A DNA stretch of 64,000 nt from Leishmania martiniquensis (taxonomy: Eukaryota; Euglenozoa; Kinetoplastea; Trypanosomatida; Trypanosomatidae). The DNA lies in contig NC_090166.1 in the NCBI RefSeq assembly GCF_017916325.1, forward strand, positions 537,001 through 601,000. The letters are read 5' to 3'. Shown piece by piece: positions 1 through 11,253 of the stretch; position 1 is the stretch's first letter, and each line of letters starts with the position of its first letter. The translations under genes and the position numbers were made by a program. Under the pieces are notes generated by a model. The model had not been told where the DNA came from, ran no database searches, and saw only the letters and a list, made by a program, of their open reading frames with translations.

Positions 1-3000
1 CTTCTAGCACCTCCCTGTCCGTCGCGTCGCCGAACGGGTCCACGTTGCTGCGCACCGTCCCGTCGAACAGCAGCGGGTCCTGCGGGATCATGGAGAAGAG
101 CCGGCGCAGTGTAGGCAGCGGGTACGTCCGCGCGTCGCGCCCGCACACGAGGATGCGCCCGCCGCACACGTCCACCAGCCGCAGGAACGCCAGCAGCAGC
201 GTCGACTTGCCGCTGCCGGTGCGCCCCACCACGCCCACCTTCTGCCCAGGCGCCACGGCGAAACACACGTCGCGCAGCACCAGCGGCAGACCCGGTCGGT
301 ACCGCATGTCCACGTGCTCCAGCCGCAGAGCGCCGAAATCGCGGCCGGCGTCGCTCCCTGTAGCACCTCCCTGCCACGCAGGCGCGCCCTCATCGTCATC
401 ACCAGCCGCGACGACGATTTCGCTAGCAGCGCTGGCGCTCCAGTTGCTATTCTCGCAGCTGCCGTTGTGCGCCATCCCATCCTGCATAGCGTACGCTTCC
501 CGCGGCTCCAGTAGCAGCGCTTCCTTCGGCACGCAGCGAATGTAATGGCACACACGCTGCACACTGTTCATGCTCGCCTCGACAACAGCAGCGAGGTCTA
601 GGATGGAAGAAAGCGACCAGCTGAGGTCGAGGCACATGGTGAGGCTCAGCGAGATCAGGCCCACACGTGCCTCCGGCATCACAGGGGACGCATCTATCAG
701 CTTCTCTAGCACGCCGATCAGCCCGACAGCAACAATTACGAAGGCCGCAATGTACTCGATCCGGAGAGCGAGCCACAATGTCATCACCTTCTCCACATAC
801 GTGCAGCTATACACGAGATCCAGCCGTCGAAGCGCCTCCGCGAGCAGCACGTGCGACTTGTCGTATACTGCAATGGTTGCGCGGCCGTGCACCACATCTT
901 CTAGTAGTGAGAACAATGGAGACTGAGCCACGCTGCCGCGCCGCCGCACCTCACGCACCACTGTTGCGTAGAACTTCAGCAGGCGTCCAAACGCGTAAGC
1001 CGCCAACAGCAGCACGACAATACTAAAGGGCGACGTGTACAGCGTCACTGCTAGCGACGTCGTGATGTACCCGCCGATGCCCAGAAATGGAATGACGTTC
1101 GCCGGGAGCTCGTCATCGAGGACGAAGATGTCCTTGCTGAACCGGTTAACGGCGCGGCCCAGCGGCGTTCGGTCAAAGAAGGCAAGCGTGGCGGAGCTCA
1201 CCGTATGCAGGAGAGTGGCGTGCAAGCGGCGGGCAGCGCGGCGGGAGCACTGCAAAATGAATAAATCGTTGGCGGAGACGGTGAGAGAGGACGCCAAGAG
1301 AAAGCCGAGATAGACGCCGAGCTGTTCGTTGGCGGAGAGAAAGGAGCCAAAGGAGTTCACAGACCACAGCGTTAGCCAAACACTCGTGGCCGTTGAGAGG
1401 ATTTCGCCGAGGAGGCACTGCAGTGTAGCGCGAATGGCGACGCGCAAGCCTCCCCCTGCCTCAAAGTAGGTACGGTACACGCTCCACGGTATGTGCCCCG
1501 TCTCCTTCTCCTCCATAGTCATCAAGTCGCCACCATCGGCTGCATCCTCATCACCGCCGAGACCACCTGAGTCATTCGCAGAGCGCAGCACGACGCTAGA
1601 CGTATGTGTGGCGTCTAAAGTCCTTAGCAGCGTACAGCCATCGTCAGTGCAGCTCTTCGCGTTCGCGTCCTCACTGTCTCGCGAGTCGCGCCGGTGAAGC
1701 TTTAGCGAAGTGCCGTCAATCCTCTGCACCAGCTCGGCGTCCTCTTGGGCACCGCCACAATCAGCACCAGCATGCAGAGCGCGGTCCAGCTCCTCCGGCG
1801 TGGCATCCAACGCCCTCACGCTCGCAACAGGCAGCCCCGCCGGACTCAGTTCCTGGTCTTCCGCCACAGCCGGATCGCCACCGCCACCTGCACCGTTCTT
1901 GCCTGAAGCCGAAGCGGCGGTGGCAGCCTCCTCGTGCTCCACGTGCGCCTTCCACTCCGAGGAAGCGTAAGCAGCATAGCTGCCTGCGAACACGACGGAG
2001 CCCTCGCGCAGCACCACCACCTGGTCCGCATGCGGCAGAAACTGTAGCTGGTACGTCGCTAGCACGCGTGTCTTGCCGGCCAGTGCACGCAGTACAACCT
2101 CGCCCATCACGCGCCGCCCAACGTGCGCGTCCAGCGCCGACAGCGGATCGTCCAGGACGTACATGTCGCAGTCCGCGTAGACGGCGCGCGCAAGGCTGAC
2201 GCGCGCTTTCTGCCCGCCGCTCAGGTTGATCCCGCGTTCGCCGATCTCCGTCTGCATCCCTTGTGCCATCTGTTCTAAATCCGCATCCAGCTGACAGCTT
2301 CGCAGAGCGCGCGCAAGCCTCTCGCACACTGCCGTACGGCTGCCGCCGCGCTGCGAGAAGGCGGCGGTCCCAGACGCTTTCTCGGCGCACCGCAGCGGCG
2401 AGTACACTGGCGCCAATTCGCGGCCGAACGCACCATCGCCACCGGCCCCAGCGGCTGCAGTAGCCCGCGCGGTACCGTGCCGATGACCTTTGAAGAGCGT
2501 CACATTCGCCTCCAGTGTCGCCTGCATTATCCACGGCTGCTGCGGCACGTACGCCACCGACCGCGCCACATCCACGCGCCCCTCGAACCGATACGCACCG
2601 AGCAGCGTCGCCAGCAGCACAGACTTCCCGCTCCCTGTCGCACCGACGACCATCGTCAGCTTCCCGCGCGGAAACGAAACGCCCACGTCACGCAACAGCG
2701 CCTTGTCCTCCATCGCGTACAGCTCTCCAGCAGCATCACCGCTGTCCTCGTCCTCACCGCCCGTCAGTATCGCGTCACCGTCGCCATGCTCCGCAGCATC
2801 AGGCGCCGGCTCCCCATCACCTTCGCTTGTGGCAGGTGAAACAGCCGCCCTCCGCCACTGAAGCTCCACAGGCACGAGGCGGCGCAGCACCGCACACAGT
2901 ATTCTCTCCGTCACGCGGCGCAGTCCTCCGTGTCGCGGTTTGTACACAGGCAGAGCGTTAGGAGACGACACAAGTACCTTTGCAGCGTTGACTGAAGCAG

Positions 3001-4855
3001 CGCTCAGCGTCTGCGCATCCCTGTCGGCAGCACCACCACCCGCCGCGCTGAACACGCGCTCTGCGTGCTCCAGAATGATGTGCGAGTCATCGCTTTCCAG
3101 GAACTGCGTGATGCGACCTGCCGAGACCGTGAACTTTGCCAGCGACGAGAACGCCTCGGGAAGCATCATGACTGGGAAGGTTATAGCGCTCACAACGGCG
3201 ATAAGGGGGAGCACGACGGATGCATCGAGCCTGTGCCCGCTGAGGGTGTAGGAGGCGAGAACAGCGGCGATCATGAACGTCGGGGTGGAGAACACGCATG
3301 CCCATAGCCCCACCTGGCATATCTGCAGCCTTCGTCGGAACCGCAATTCCTCGGCCCGGGCGCCGGATTCGATCGCCGAGATGAACCTTGACTCCCATCC
3401 CATCGTCTTGACGACACGGATGCCAGAGAGCAGCTCGCTCGTGCGGCGCAGGCGCTGATCCGTGCAGCTCGTCAAGCTCTTTTGTGCGCCGCCCACCGCA
3501 TTTGTTAGCGCAGCCTGCACAGGCAACGAAGCAGCAAAGAGTACCACAGCCGCCAGGGCACTCGGCCCCACGAGAACAAAGAGAAAGGCGACGTACAGCG
3601 TCAGCATTGACGGGGCCATCCAAAGGTACATCATCTGCATGGGAAATTCCTTTATGTTCTCTATGTCCGAGCTCGCCATCGTCAAGATGCGCCCGATGTT
3701 CAGGTCCGGCCGCGACAACTCATCCGGCGACACCGTCAGGCACTTCTCAAACACCAGTGCAAGTGCAGAGGTGCGCCAAAGGCTCGACAGACGCCGACTG
3801 CGGTGCATCCCTTTATTCACAAAGGCTGGCTGGGCGATCTTCAGGATCGCAAAGACAGCAAAGAAGAAGAGCCCCCTGTGCACCCCGTCAAGTTCTTTGT
3901 TCGACTGCAGAAACAGCACGAACTGCTGTAGCAGCCATGGCGTTAGCACTTCGCACATCATGCCGCCAATCGAAGGCAGGAATACCGCCATCAAGTCGCC
4001 ACGGAACGTGCGGAGCAGGGCCCTGAGCAGAGACGGCGCACGAGGCGGGCGTGGACACTCCATATCCGCAAGCCCACCTTCCGCAAGCGGGACCAGATCC
4101 CGCACGTACTCGCACGTGCACCGCGGCCGCCCGGACTGCACCTGATGGAACAGACGCTCGCCATGCACATACCCGTCGTGCACCACTTCAGAGTCAGCAT
4201 CACCAGCCAGCCGCTCGCGGTACCGCGGCAGCGCGCTCTCAGCGTCCCACTCCACGCCTCCAACAAGTTCGTGAGGTGTGTCGCTCGACCGCACGTACCC
4301 GACCCAACGAAGCCGACCGTGCACACCGCCCTCACCACGGAACCTCACACGCGCTCGCTCGTTCACAGCGAGCACGCTCGCCCCTCCATAGGAGCTGTGA
4401 CTGTCAAGATCACTACTCTCTCTAGCACCTACAGTGTCGCTGCCGTCCCTACCAGGAAGTGGAAGCGCCGCCTCCACACGCGAGCGCCACACATCACGCC
4501 CAGCGCGCACTTCCTCTTCGCGAAAGGCGCGACTCAGCAATGCACCGCAGTACACAGCGCGGTGCGTACGCTTCGGCACCGGCATGTAAGACTCCTCAAG
4601 ACGCTCCCGCCATGCTAGTGTGATGTACGGGTCAAGCCAGCTCAGCCAGTACCGCGACACAGCACCGCTCAGCTCCTCCGGTGCCTCCTCCAGTGACCCG
4701 CGCACCGCAGCCCAGTCCGGCTCCTCGCCCCTGCTGCCGCTGACGTGTACTGGCGCCTTGGTAGGCAGGCGCCACAGCCGCCGATTCACCTCCGCAAACG
4801 AGCAGACGCCCTCGCTTTCGGACCCCGCCGCCTTTCCCGGCCGAACACTGCTCAT
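1..4855 (-). CDS. PRP1: ABC transporter, ABCC (MRP) subfamily, probably pentamidine resistance protein 1; C-terminus outside window
   Basis: This frame is open from the ATG at 4855 to the window edge, giving 1618 codons. The N-terminus is cytosolic and includes SRYWLSWLDPYI. Two membrane domains and two ATPase domains follow. NBD1 has Walker A GATGSGKS (residues 738-745), a Q-loop reading YVPQQPWIM, signature LSGGQ (878-882) and Walker B DMYVLDDPLSALD. NBD2 has Walker A GRTGSGKST (about 1544-1552) and MIPQDPLLFDGTVRSN before the window ends, so its signature and Walker B lie outside. The order TMD-NBD-TMD-NBD and the absence of an obvious TMD0 fit short MRP-type proteins, which move drugs, thiol conjugates or lipids across membranes. 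In Leishmania, PRP1 (ABCC7, roughly 1800 residues) lies next to surface-antigen-like genes. The PRP1 name rests on that remembered synteny and on size; another ABCC paralogue is possible. No frameshift is visible. Confidence 0.9.
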   Translation of the reverse strand, partial: MSSVRPGKAAGSESEGVCSFAEVNRRLWRLPTKAPVHVSGSRGEEPDWAAVRGSLEEAPEELSGAVSRYWLSWLDPYITLAWRERLEESYMPVPKRTHRAVYCGALLSRAFREEEVRAGRDVWRSRVEAALPLPGRDGSDTVGARESSDLDSHSSYGGASVLAVNERARVRFRGEGGVHGRLRWVGYVRSSDTPHELVGGVEWDAESALPRYRERLAGDADSEVVHDGYVHGERLFHQVQSGRPRCTCEYVRDLVPLAEGGLADMECPRPPRAPSLLRALLRTFRGDLMAVFLPSIGGMMCEVLTPWLLQQFVLFLQSNKELDGVHRGLFFFAVFAILKIAQPAFVNKGMHRSRRLSSLWRTSALALVFEKCLTVSPDELSRPDLNIGRILTMASSDIENIKEFPMQMMYLWMAPSMLTLYVAFLFVLVGPSALAAVVLFAASLPVQAALTNAVGGAQKSLTSCTDQRLRRTSELLSGIRVVKTMGWESRFISAIESGARAEELRFRRRLQICQVGLWACVFSTPTFMIAAVLASYTLSGHRLDASVVLPLIAVVSAITFPVMMLPEAFSSLAKFTVSAGRITQFLESDDSHIILEHAERVFSAAGGGAADRDAQTLSAASVNAAKVLVSSPNALPVYKPRHGGLRRVTERILCAVLRRLVPVELQWRRAAVSPATSEGDGEPAPDAAEHGDGDAILTGGEDEDSGDAAGELYAMEDKALLRDVGVSFPRGKLTMVVGATGSGKSVLLATLLGAYRFEGRVDVARSVAYVPQQPWIMQATLEANVTLFKGHRHGTARATAAAGAGGDGAFGRELAPVYSPLRCAEKASGTAAFSQRGGSRTAVCERLARALRSCQLDADLEQMAQGMQTEIGERGINLSGGQKARVSLARAVYADCDMYVLDDPLSALDAHVGRRVMGEVVLRALAGKTRVLATYQLQFLPHADQVVVLREGSVVFAGSYAAYASSEWKAHVEHEEAATAASASGKNGAGGGGDPAVAEDQELSPAGLPVASVRALDATPEELDRALHAGADCGGAQEDAELVQRIDGTSLKLHRRDSRDSEDANAKSCTDDGCTLLRTLDATHTSSVVLRSANDSGGLGGDEDAADGGDLMTMEEKETGHIPWSVYRTYFEAGGGLRVAIRATLQCLLGEILSTATSVWLTLWSVNSFGSFLSANEQLGVYLGFLLASSLTVSANDLFILQCSRRAARRLHATLLHTVSSATLAFFDRTPLGRAVNRFSKDIFVLDDELPANVIPFLGIGGYITTSLAVTLYTSPFSIVVLLLAAYAFGRLLKFYATVVREVRRRGSVAQSPLFSLLEDVVHGRATIAVYDKSHVLLAEALRRLDLVYSCTYVEKVMTLWLALRIEYIAAFVIVAVGLIGVLEKLIDASPVMPEARVGLISLSLTMCLDLSWSLSSILDLAAVVEASMNSVQRVCHYIRCVPKEALLLEPREAYAMQDGMAHNGSCENSNWSASAASEIVVAAGDDDEGAPAWQGGATGSDAGRDFGALRLEHVDMRYRPGLPLVLRDVCFAVAPGQKVGVVGRTGSGKSTLLLAFLRLVDVCGGRILVCGRDARTYPLPTLRRLFSMIPQDPLLFDGTVRSNVDPFGDATDREVLE

Positions 4856-4897
4856 GTGGCTGTTAGAGATGCGTGAGAGCCTGCCAGAATAAGTGCA

Positions 4898-4930
4898 CTG
4901 GTGAAGAGTGCGAAAAGAGTGGCCCGTATG
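4898..4930 (-). promoter_or_regulatory. Candidate trans-splice acceptor for the ABC transporter mRNA
   Basis: On the minus strand a short pyrimidine-rich stretch ends in CACCAG, with the AG at 4899-4898, 43 nt before the ATG at 4855. Other AGs lie nearer the ATG, so the exact site is uncertain. Trypanosomatid mRNAs receive a spliced leader at an AG after a polypyrimidine tract. Confidence 0.3.
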
Positions 4931-5070
4931 ACAACCAAAGTGGCCTTTGGGTTTCGGCTGCGTCAACGGATTTCACATGCGAAGTGGAGAAGGAGAGCGC
5001 CGCGGCAATAAGCGCAGCCCGCGATCACCTGCTGGAGCGCCTGCCGCACAGAGGTCTGAGGAAAGCCACC

Positions 5071-5093
5071 CATATATATACATACATATACAC
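5071..5093. repeat. TA/CA microsatellite
   Basis: A short alternating purine-pyrimidine tract of TA and CA steps, about 220 nt upstream of the transporter ATG. Confidence 0.8.
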
Positions 5094-5798
5094 AGGTCTT
5101 CACCTCTTCCAGCACCGTGTACTGGAGGTTTGCGCAGCGGCAACAGGTGCTTTCGGGAAGGAGAGATGGAAGCCCTGCGCGATGCCGCTTGCTGGAGCAC
5201 AAGAGAGTCGCGCCTGCACCTGTCGCACGGGTGGTAAGCTCTGTGAGAAGCAGAGCGTCGCCTCATATACTGTAATGCTGCCGTTCCAAGGCAAATACGG
5301 CAAGATCATTACCAATGGGGTAACAGACGCACCGCTGCAATCGCACTACCCTGTCACCTCACAGCAACGCGAACACACACAAAAAAGGGGATGCCAGCGC
5401 ACAGCGACTCGCTGTTGCGATTCACAATTCGCACCAAATTGATGAAAGGCAAACAAGACGGATGAGAGCGACCTATTATGCTATGCAGATGCTTAGCGGT
5501 AGAGCCGCCCAAGACACTCTGTAATCTCTCTGTCTGTGTGGGTATAGACACACAGCGGCTTTTCACGCGCGTTTCCATCCGAAAGAATGATAAGTGAACG
5601 GAGATTCCTTAGAATCGCACAAAAGACTGCAACGCGAACAAGCTAAAAAAAAATGAGACCCTTCGCAGGTCGATGCAGCGTCGGCTACGTTTTTCGACCA
5701 ATTCCTCCAGAGGAGGGGCGGGAGGTTGAAGGGAAGACCGTCAGCGCACACAAGGCCTACACCCCACAAAGAATCTCTAAAACGAGATCAGAGAGGTA

Positions 5799-5903
5799 GG
5801 GGGCAGCGTGGCCGCTAGCACTCGAGCATGCAGAGGTCCCTTTTCTTCTGGCGCCGATTCCTTCTCTGGACTCTGGGCAGCGGAGCCGGCAGAAGATGCA
5901 GCG
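5799..5903. repeat. Diverged 105-nt intergenic repeat, copy 1
   Basis: It aligns without gaps (constant offset 11385) to 17184-17288 at roughly 80 percent identity by eye. Shared blocks include gtggccgc, actcgagcat, cttttctt and gccggcagaag. It is not part of any convincing gene. It may be a conserved UTR element or the remnant of a dispersed retroposon. Confidence 0.7.
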
Positions 5904-5904
5904 C

Positions 5905-5963
5905 GCACACACACACACGCACAAGTATATGAGTATATATGTATGTGTGTGTGTATGTGTGCA
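5905..5963. repeat. Compound inverted microsatellite (CA)n-(TA)n-(TG)n
   Basis: A CA run is followed by TA-rich sequence and then a TG run, so the arms are complementary and could form a hairpin or cruciform. It directly follows copy 1 of the 105-nt repeat. Confidence 0.8.
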
Positions 5964-8900
5964 TACAACGAGGTGGTCACAGCTTCAACGAACGATCCAA
6001 TGTTGGCCTCCGCCTCGGGCGCCGCCCCTTTGCCGCCGCAAGCCGCAGACCTTCCCCTTCTTCTCCCTCCCCAGTGCTCAACGCTACGCTCGCGAGCACG
6101 GGCGATGACGAGGTGCGGCCGGAGAGAGCGCCGAGGTGAGGTTATCCGCTGAGGCAGCCGACGCACACAGGCCAGGGCACCGACAAGTGGCTGCGCTCCC
6201 TCTCATGTGAGTTCCTCCAAGCACAGGCACGCGTGCGCGATTGGTGACGTGAGCACAGGCGGCACACGCAGCAGGCACGTGACGAGGACTGCTGAGCGGG
6301 GGAAAAGACGCAGAGGGCGCGCCAGCAGCTGCTGAGAGTGTCTTCTGTTGGGGGAGAGGGAGGAGGGTGCGGAGGGCGCACCGCAGCTCACAGAGCGACG
6401 CGTGCGAGAGAAAAGGAGATCACCACTGCGAAGGCACGAGAGAAGGTGAGAGGCGGATGTCGTTGGGAAGGAGCGAATGAGGGACGAGGTAGACAGCAGC
6501 TTCGAACGGGCCCGCGTGTTTGCGCGCCTATGTGCGCGCGGAGGCTGAACCGAAGAGCGGCAAGGCGGAGAGGGCGGGGGGCAATTTTATCAAGAGGGAG
6601 AGGGGCGCGATGTGGTCACGACGAGGCAAAACGTCAGCCGAGAGCCTGGCAGAGCACGACAAGCAGACGCACTTCGTTGATCGCAGCGCTGTGCTGCTCC
6701 TCGCACGCCAATGTGAGTGACGCAGGTGCGCTGAATGACGCAGAGATGAAAGCGTTCGAGCGCACGTAGAGGCCGTGGAAGAAGAGCCGTGGCGTGCAAG
6801 CCCTTAATAGTGATAGCGATGCGCCACCACAAGGGGAAGGTCATGGCGAAAGGTCCGTCAGGCGTCGCACCGTGCGCGGACGCAGGAGAGAAGGGGTCAG
6901 AAAGAGAGAGAAGTGAGCAGAGCAAGCCCCTCATCAATGCAACATTTTGCCGCACACACACACCGTGCTGCCGCGCGATTTGGCCCACAATCACACACGA
7001 TCTGGGCAGGCGCAGAGGTGGTGAAGGGCACGCGCCCGGCGCGTGTGCATCAGCGAAGCTACGACTGGGAGGCAGAGAGGGTGGCGTCGTCGTGATAAAG
7101 GAGGGGGGCTCTAGAGCGCGGTGGGACGGGGATGGGGGCCGGACAGCCGCGCTCGGTGAAGGGACACTCTCCGAGGGGCACATGCAGAGTGCCGCGAAGA
7201 AGCAGGTTGGGAAGGCCTCGTAGCTCCTTCCGAGCGGCTAGGAAAGCTGGTCGAGTCGGAGGGAGTGTGCAGGTACAGTGCGCGGGCGATCTCTGCGCGG
7301 AGACCACTACTGGCGGAGACCAGCACAAGCGAAGAGGCACAGTCTGCCCCTTTACCCTGCTGCCCTTCGCTTCGCCTCCCACCCTCCGCCACACCGTCGC
7401 AGCGCGTGCCCGTCGGCGCGGTGGCCGCCTCCGCCGAGAAACATCCTTTGCCCAGCCCCGCTAGAGTACACCTCAGCTCGTCACCTGTGCGCGGCGATAG
7501 CACGCACACACACACGCACGATTCCGCTGCTAACCGCGCGCCTTTTTCGTCTCTCTTTAGTTTGCTGCGACCAATGGTTGCCTTTGCTGCACGTTGGCGC
7601 CCGTTCCACTCTCACGTGGGATATGGTCGCATAAGGGGGGAGGGGACCACCGGAAGCGTGCGAGGCGAAACCTAAAAAAGATAAAAGGGAAGAGGGAGGG
7701 GGCAAAGCCACGCTGAAGTGATCACGTACAAACGAGCCAATGCCTAACCTCTGAGGTGCAGAAAATCAGCATTGTCACCGTCGCCAGTTGCATAGGGGGG
7801 AGGGGTAACGATAGACAATAGGCCAGGATTGAGAGAGGTGGGGGGGCAGCTCGACTGTCCGCCTGTCAGCGCTGGGATCTCTTGTCCTTGCCGGGGCCCC
7901 CTCTCTGCCGCCCCGCTGCAGGCTGAGAAGGAGATGCAGAAGTCTACGGAGGATACAGATGGAGACGGGAGCGATCAAAACAGTAACGAGGGGACGAGCA
8001 GAGGAGGGAGACACACCTGCACAAGCGAGCGCGCATCGCAACAGAGGCATCATGTGGCGGCGTGGGCAACTTCACCGCCCGAGAGAGAAAGGAAGCGGCG
8101 GAAGTCCTGTCGGGCAGCCACAGCAGTCGATGCAGCCTCCTCCTCCCCCGCCCCCTCCGGTCATAAAGGGGGAAGAGAAGTCGCGCGCAGCATACGCCAC
8201 CGCTTTGGTGCGCGCGTCTGTCGCTGCGCGCCTCCCTTTTCTTTCCTCTCTGCACACGCGTATCCGAGACAGGGCGGCAAGGGGGAGGAAAGAGTGCGCG
8301 GAATCACTGCGGAAGACGGCGCGTTGCCTCCCCCCTTTCACTCCCATCGCACCCGTGGCGTTTCCCTCTGCGGCATGCAGCACGCGTGGAGACGGTGGTC
8401 GAGCGGGAAAAGAGAGACAGAGAGAGGCGCCGGCAGAAAATGAAGCTGCGGAAGCGATCACAGCTCAACAGGCCACTGCAGCTCACTCCGTCTCCTCAAG
8501 CGCTGTCTGCCTCGTTGCCTCGTCTTCCTCTCGTGCCCTCAGCACAGCCCGCCCCACTGCCAAGGATGTCCATCGCCATCGCCACGCAGCTAAGAAACTC
8601 GCCGTGGCACTCCGCATGGCAGCTCAAAGGCCAGAGGAGGGGACGCTGCAGCCTGGCCCCGGCCAAACACAAAAAAAAAACGCAGAAAAGAAGCGCAGAA
8701 TGAGTCACAAAATAAAAAAGAAGCTTAAAGAACGCCTCCCACGAGGGAGTCGAGCCCAGAGACGATCTCAAAGGCTTTAGCGGGAAGGGAAAAGGGCGCC
8801 TGCGCACACGCCTGCTCCGGGGAGTAGAGAGCGCACGCACGCACACACACACTATAGAGAAAGAAAGAGAGATGAACGAGAGAAGGGATCGCATCCGTTA

Positions 8901-11253
8901 GAGGGCGGGAAAAAAAACGAGGAAAGGGGCAGCAGCCGTCAGGTTGGTGTCCAAGAAACGTACACAGGCGAGAGGTAAGCGAGTGCGCGTAGGTTGGGAG
9001 GGGGGCGAGGGGGGCAGCGAGAAGGCAAAGCGTAGGGCAGCAATGGGCAGATGCGCTGCCTGCGTGGGCCAAAGCCTCGGCACAATGCGTATCAGTCGCA
9101 CTTGATTTCCTCCCACGCGGTGCAGCCGCCGGCTGCGGCCCCTCTCCCCATGCCGTCCCCCTGACCGCCTCTCCCTCTCCCCCTTCGCCGCCTTCGCTTT
9201 TTTTTCGCTGTGTCGTGAGCACAAAGAAGGAAAACGCGGTCGCTCTTTTTTTCGCTTGAGCGATCCGCTGTCGCCATGGAGCGGACCACAGAGAGAAATG
9301 GGGGGAGGGGGATGCGCGGGTTCGAGTGTCCGTGTCAGTGTAGGGGGTGAGGGGGCAACAGCCAAATCAGAAACAAAAGAGGGGCAGAGAGGTGCCACAC
9401 CGCCTCATGCACACCATCGCACCATCATAGAGAGAGAGCGCCTCCCCCCGCCCGCCCTCCTCGCTCTAGGCTGCGGACGGTGTGGCTCCCCGCGCCCACC
9501 ACAATGTGGCGCCGGATGTATTTGCGCGAAAAGGGGAAGAAGCAGAGAGAAAGGGTAAAAGAAAAGGCGCGAAGGCACCAGCGAAGAATGAATAGAAATT
9601 TCAATGATGAAGCACCCTGCATCTGCGAGCGAAGAGTCGCGCCACGACGAAGGCGCCGAGAGACGACGAGTGGCCGTGCGCACATACGCATGCAAAGAAA
9701 GCGCGAGGAGACGGAAAGGAGAGCGGAACAGAGAGGCGCAATGCAGACGAAACAGAATCAGCAGTCCGTCGCAGCCTGAGCGGCGCCGCCATCGAGCCCC
9801 TCTCTTGTTCTTTCCCCTCGCTCTCCACCGCCGCGGTGTGCACTGGCACACCTCCTCGGCCTCCTCCGCGGCACACAAGCGCCTCTCTTATCCTCGCACA
9901 CAGCCGCACACACATCCACCACTCTTTCCACATCCACGACGCCTCCGGTGTCGCCTCTTCATCCGATGGCGGCAGCGCACAACGGCGTTGCGCGGCCGCA
10001 ACACGAAAGCTACACGGAGGAGAGAGGGGAGGTGAGGGAAGGGGCGGAGAAAGCGAGCTGTGCCGAAAAATGCCAAGTACAGCCGAGTGCGCTCAGCAGG
10101 GCGATGGAGGCCCGCAGACGACGGCGGGACAGGCGACAGAGGCGTCAGAAAATACGCGTCTCGCCGAAGCCTACGGGCCGTGAGCTCGGAGCACACAAGC
10201 GCGTCAGCGCCACTCTCTTAGCAAGAGAGCACGCCTCAGCGGCCGAAGCAGCAGAGCGCACAGAGCTAAACAGAAGAAAACGAAGCGCTGATGAACGAAT
10301 AGAATAGAGGCACACGAGCGAAAGAGCACCGCAAGGCGCTTCAATGCCTTCTCCGCGCCTTCGTGCGCTGCTCTGAGTCCAAGCCCGCCCCCGCCAGCAC
10401 GCGCACTCAGCAATGTGCAGCGCGCTTCGTTCGACACGGCCCTTTCGCTCACTCGCCCACTCTCTCTCGGTCTGCGTCCGCGTGAGCGACATCACAGGCT
10501 CTGCCAGATGCGCAGACGCACACAAAAGCACAGCCAGTGCCCCTCACCTCACAAAGCAGAGGTGGGCGCGCCACTACACCCCGCACCAGACCGGGCGCGG
10601 CGGCCAGTGCGTGTATACACCACAGAGAGAGGGCGTTTCCAGGGTGCAGCCAGCAGCGACACAAATGGCGAGGAGGAAAACACCGACGACGAGCAAATCG
10701 CACGAAAACGTTAGACAGACGGCGCGAGTGCTGATGAAGCGCACGTCACCCCGCTGAGACGGGAAGTCGAAGGCACCCGCGGAAGCAAAGCAGCAATGGG
10801 CAAAAACGTTTTGGTGCGCAAGAGGAAGCGCGGCGTTGGGGGTGGAGAGGGGTGGCGCAGAAGCGCGTGACCATATCGGGAAAGAATGCGGAGGAGGTGA
10901 GTGAATCCAGCGTGCAGTGTGCACCAAACACCTCCGTGTCGGGGGGCGGGGGGGCAACAACCTGCTGCAGGGCAGAAGGAAGACGAAGAGGGTCTGGTAT
11001 GTGCGGTAGCGATCGACTCTTTCCTGGAGGCGCACCTGAGCGCGTGCGTGAGCTCGCGCGCCCACGCATCCCACTCGTTTCTCAGCACCCGGAGAATCGA
11101 CGAGAGTCGCCGATAGGCGCCCGAAGGCGTGGCACGGCCACACGTGCACATGCACCGAGCAGAAAAGGCAACCACTCCGCAGCTGCGGAGTACACCAACA
11201 CAGAGAGAGGCAGCTGAGTACGGGTGCCACAATCTCACCGTCAGACGCCAGCC

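Larger units (their letters stand above)
4856..11253. other. Intergenic region, 6.4 kb, no convincing gene
   Basis: This separates the 598-residue PSA-like gene from the ABC transporter downstream of it. The open frames on both strands are short, rich in Arg/Ser/Pro and free of recognisable domains. Contents that can be named are TA/CA and CA/TG microsatellites (5071-5093 and 5905-5963), one copy of a diverged 105-nt repeat (5799-5903) and several purine-rich tracts on the plus strand. It should hold the 3' UTR of the upstream gene and the 5' UTR of the transporter. Confidence 0.7.

Noticed and set aside
9305..9335. Second B-box-like string (ggttcgagt)
   Set aside because: The spacing after the motif is wrong and no cloverleaf can be drawn.
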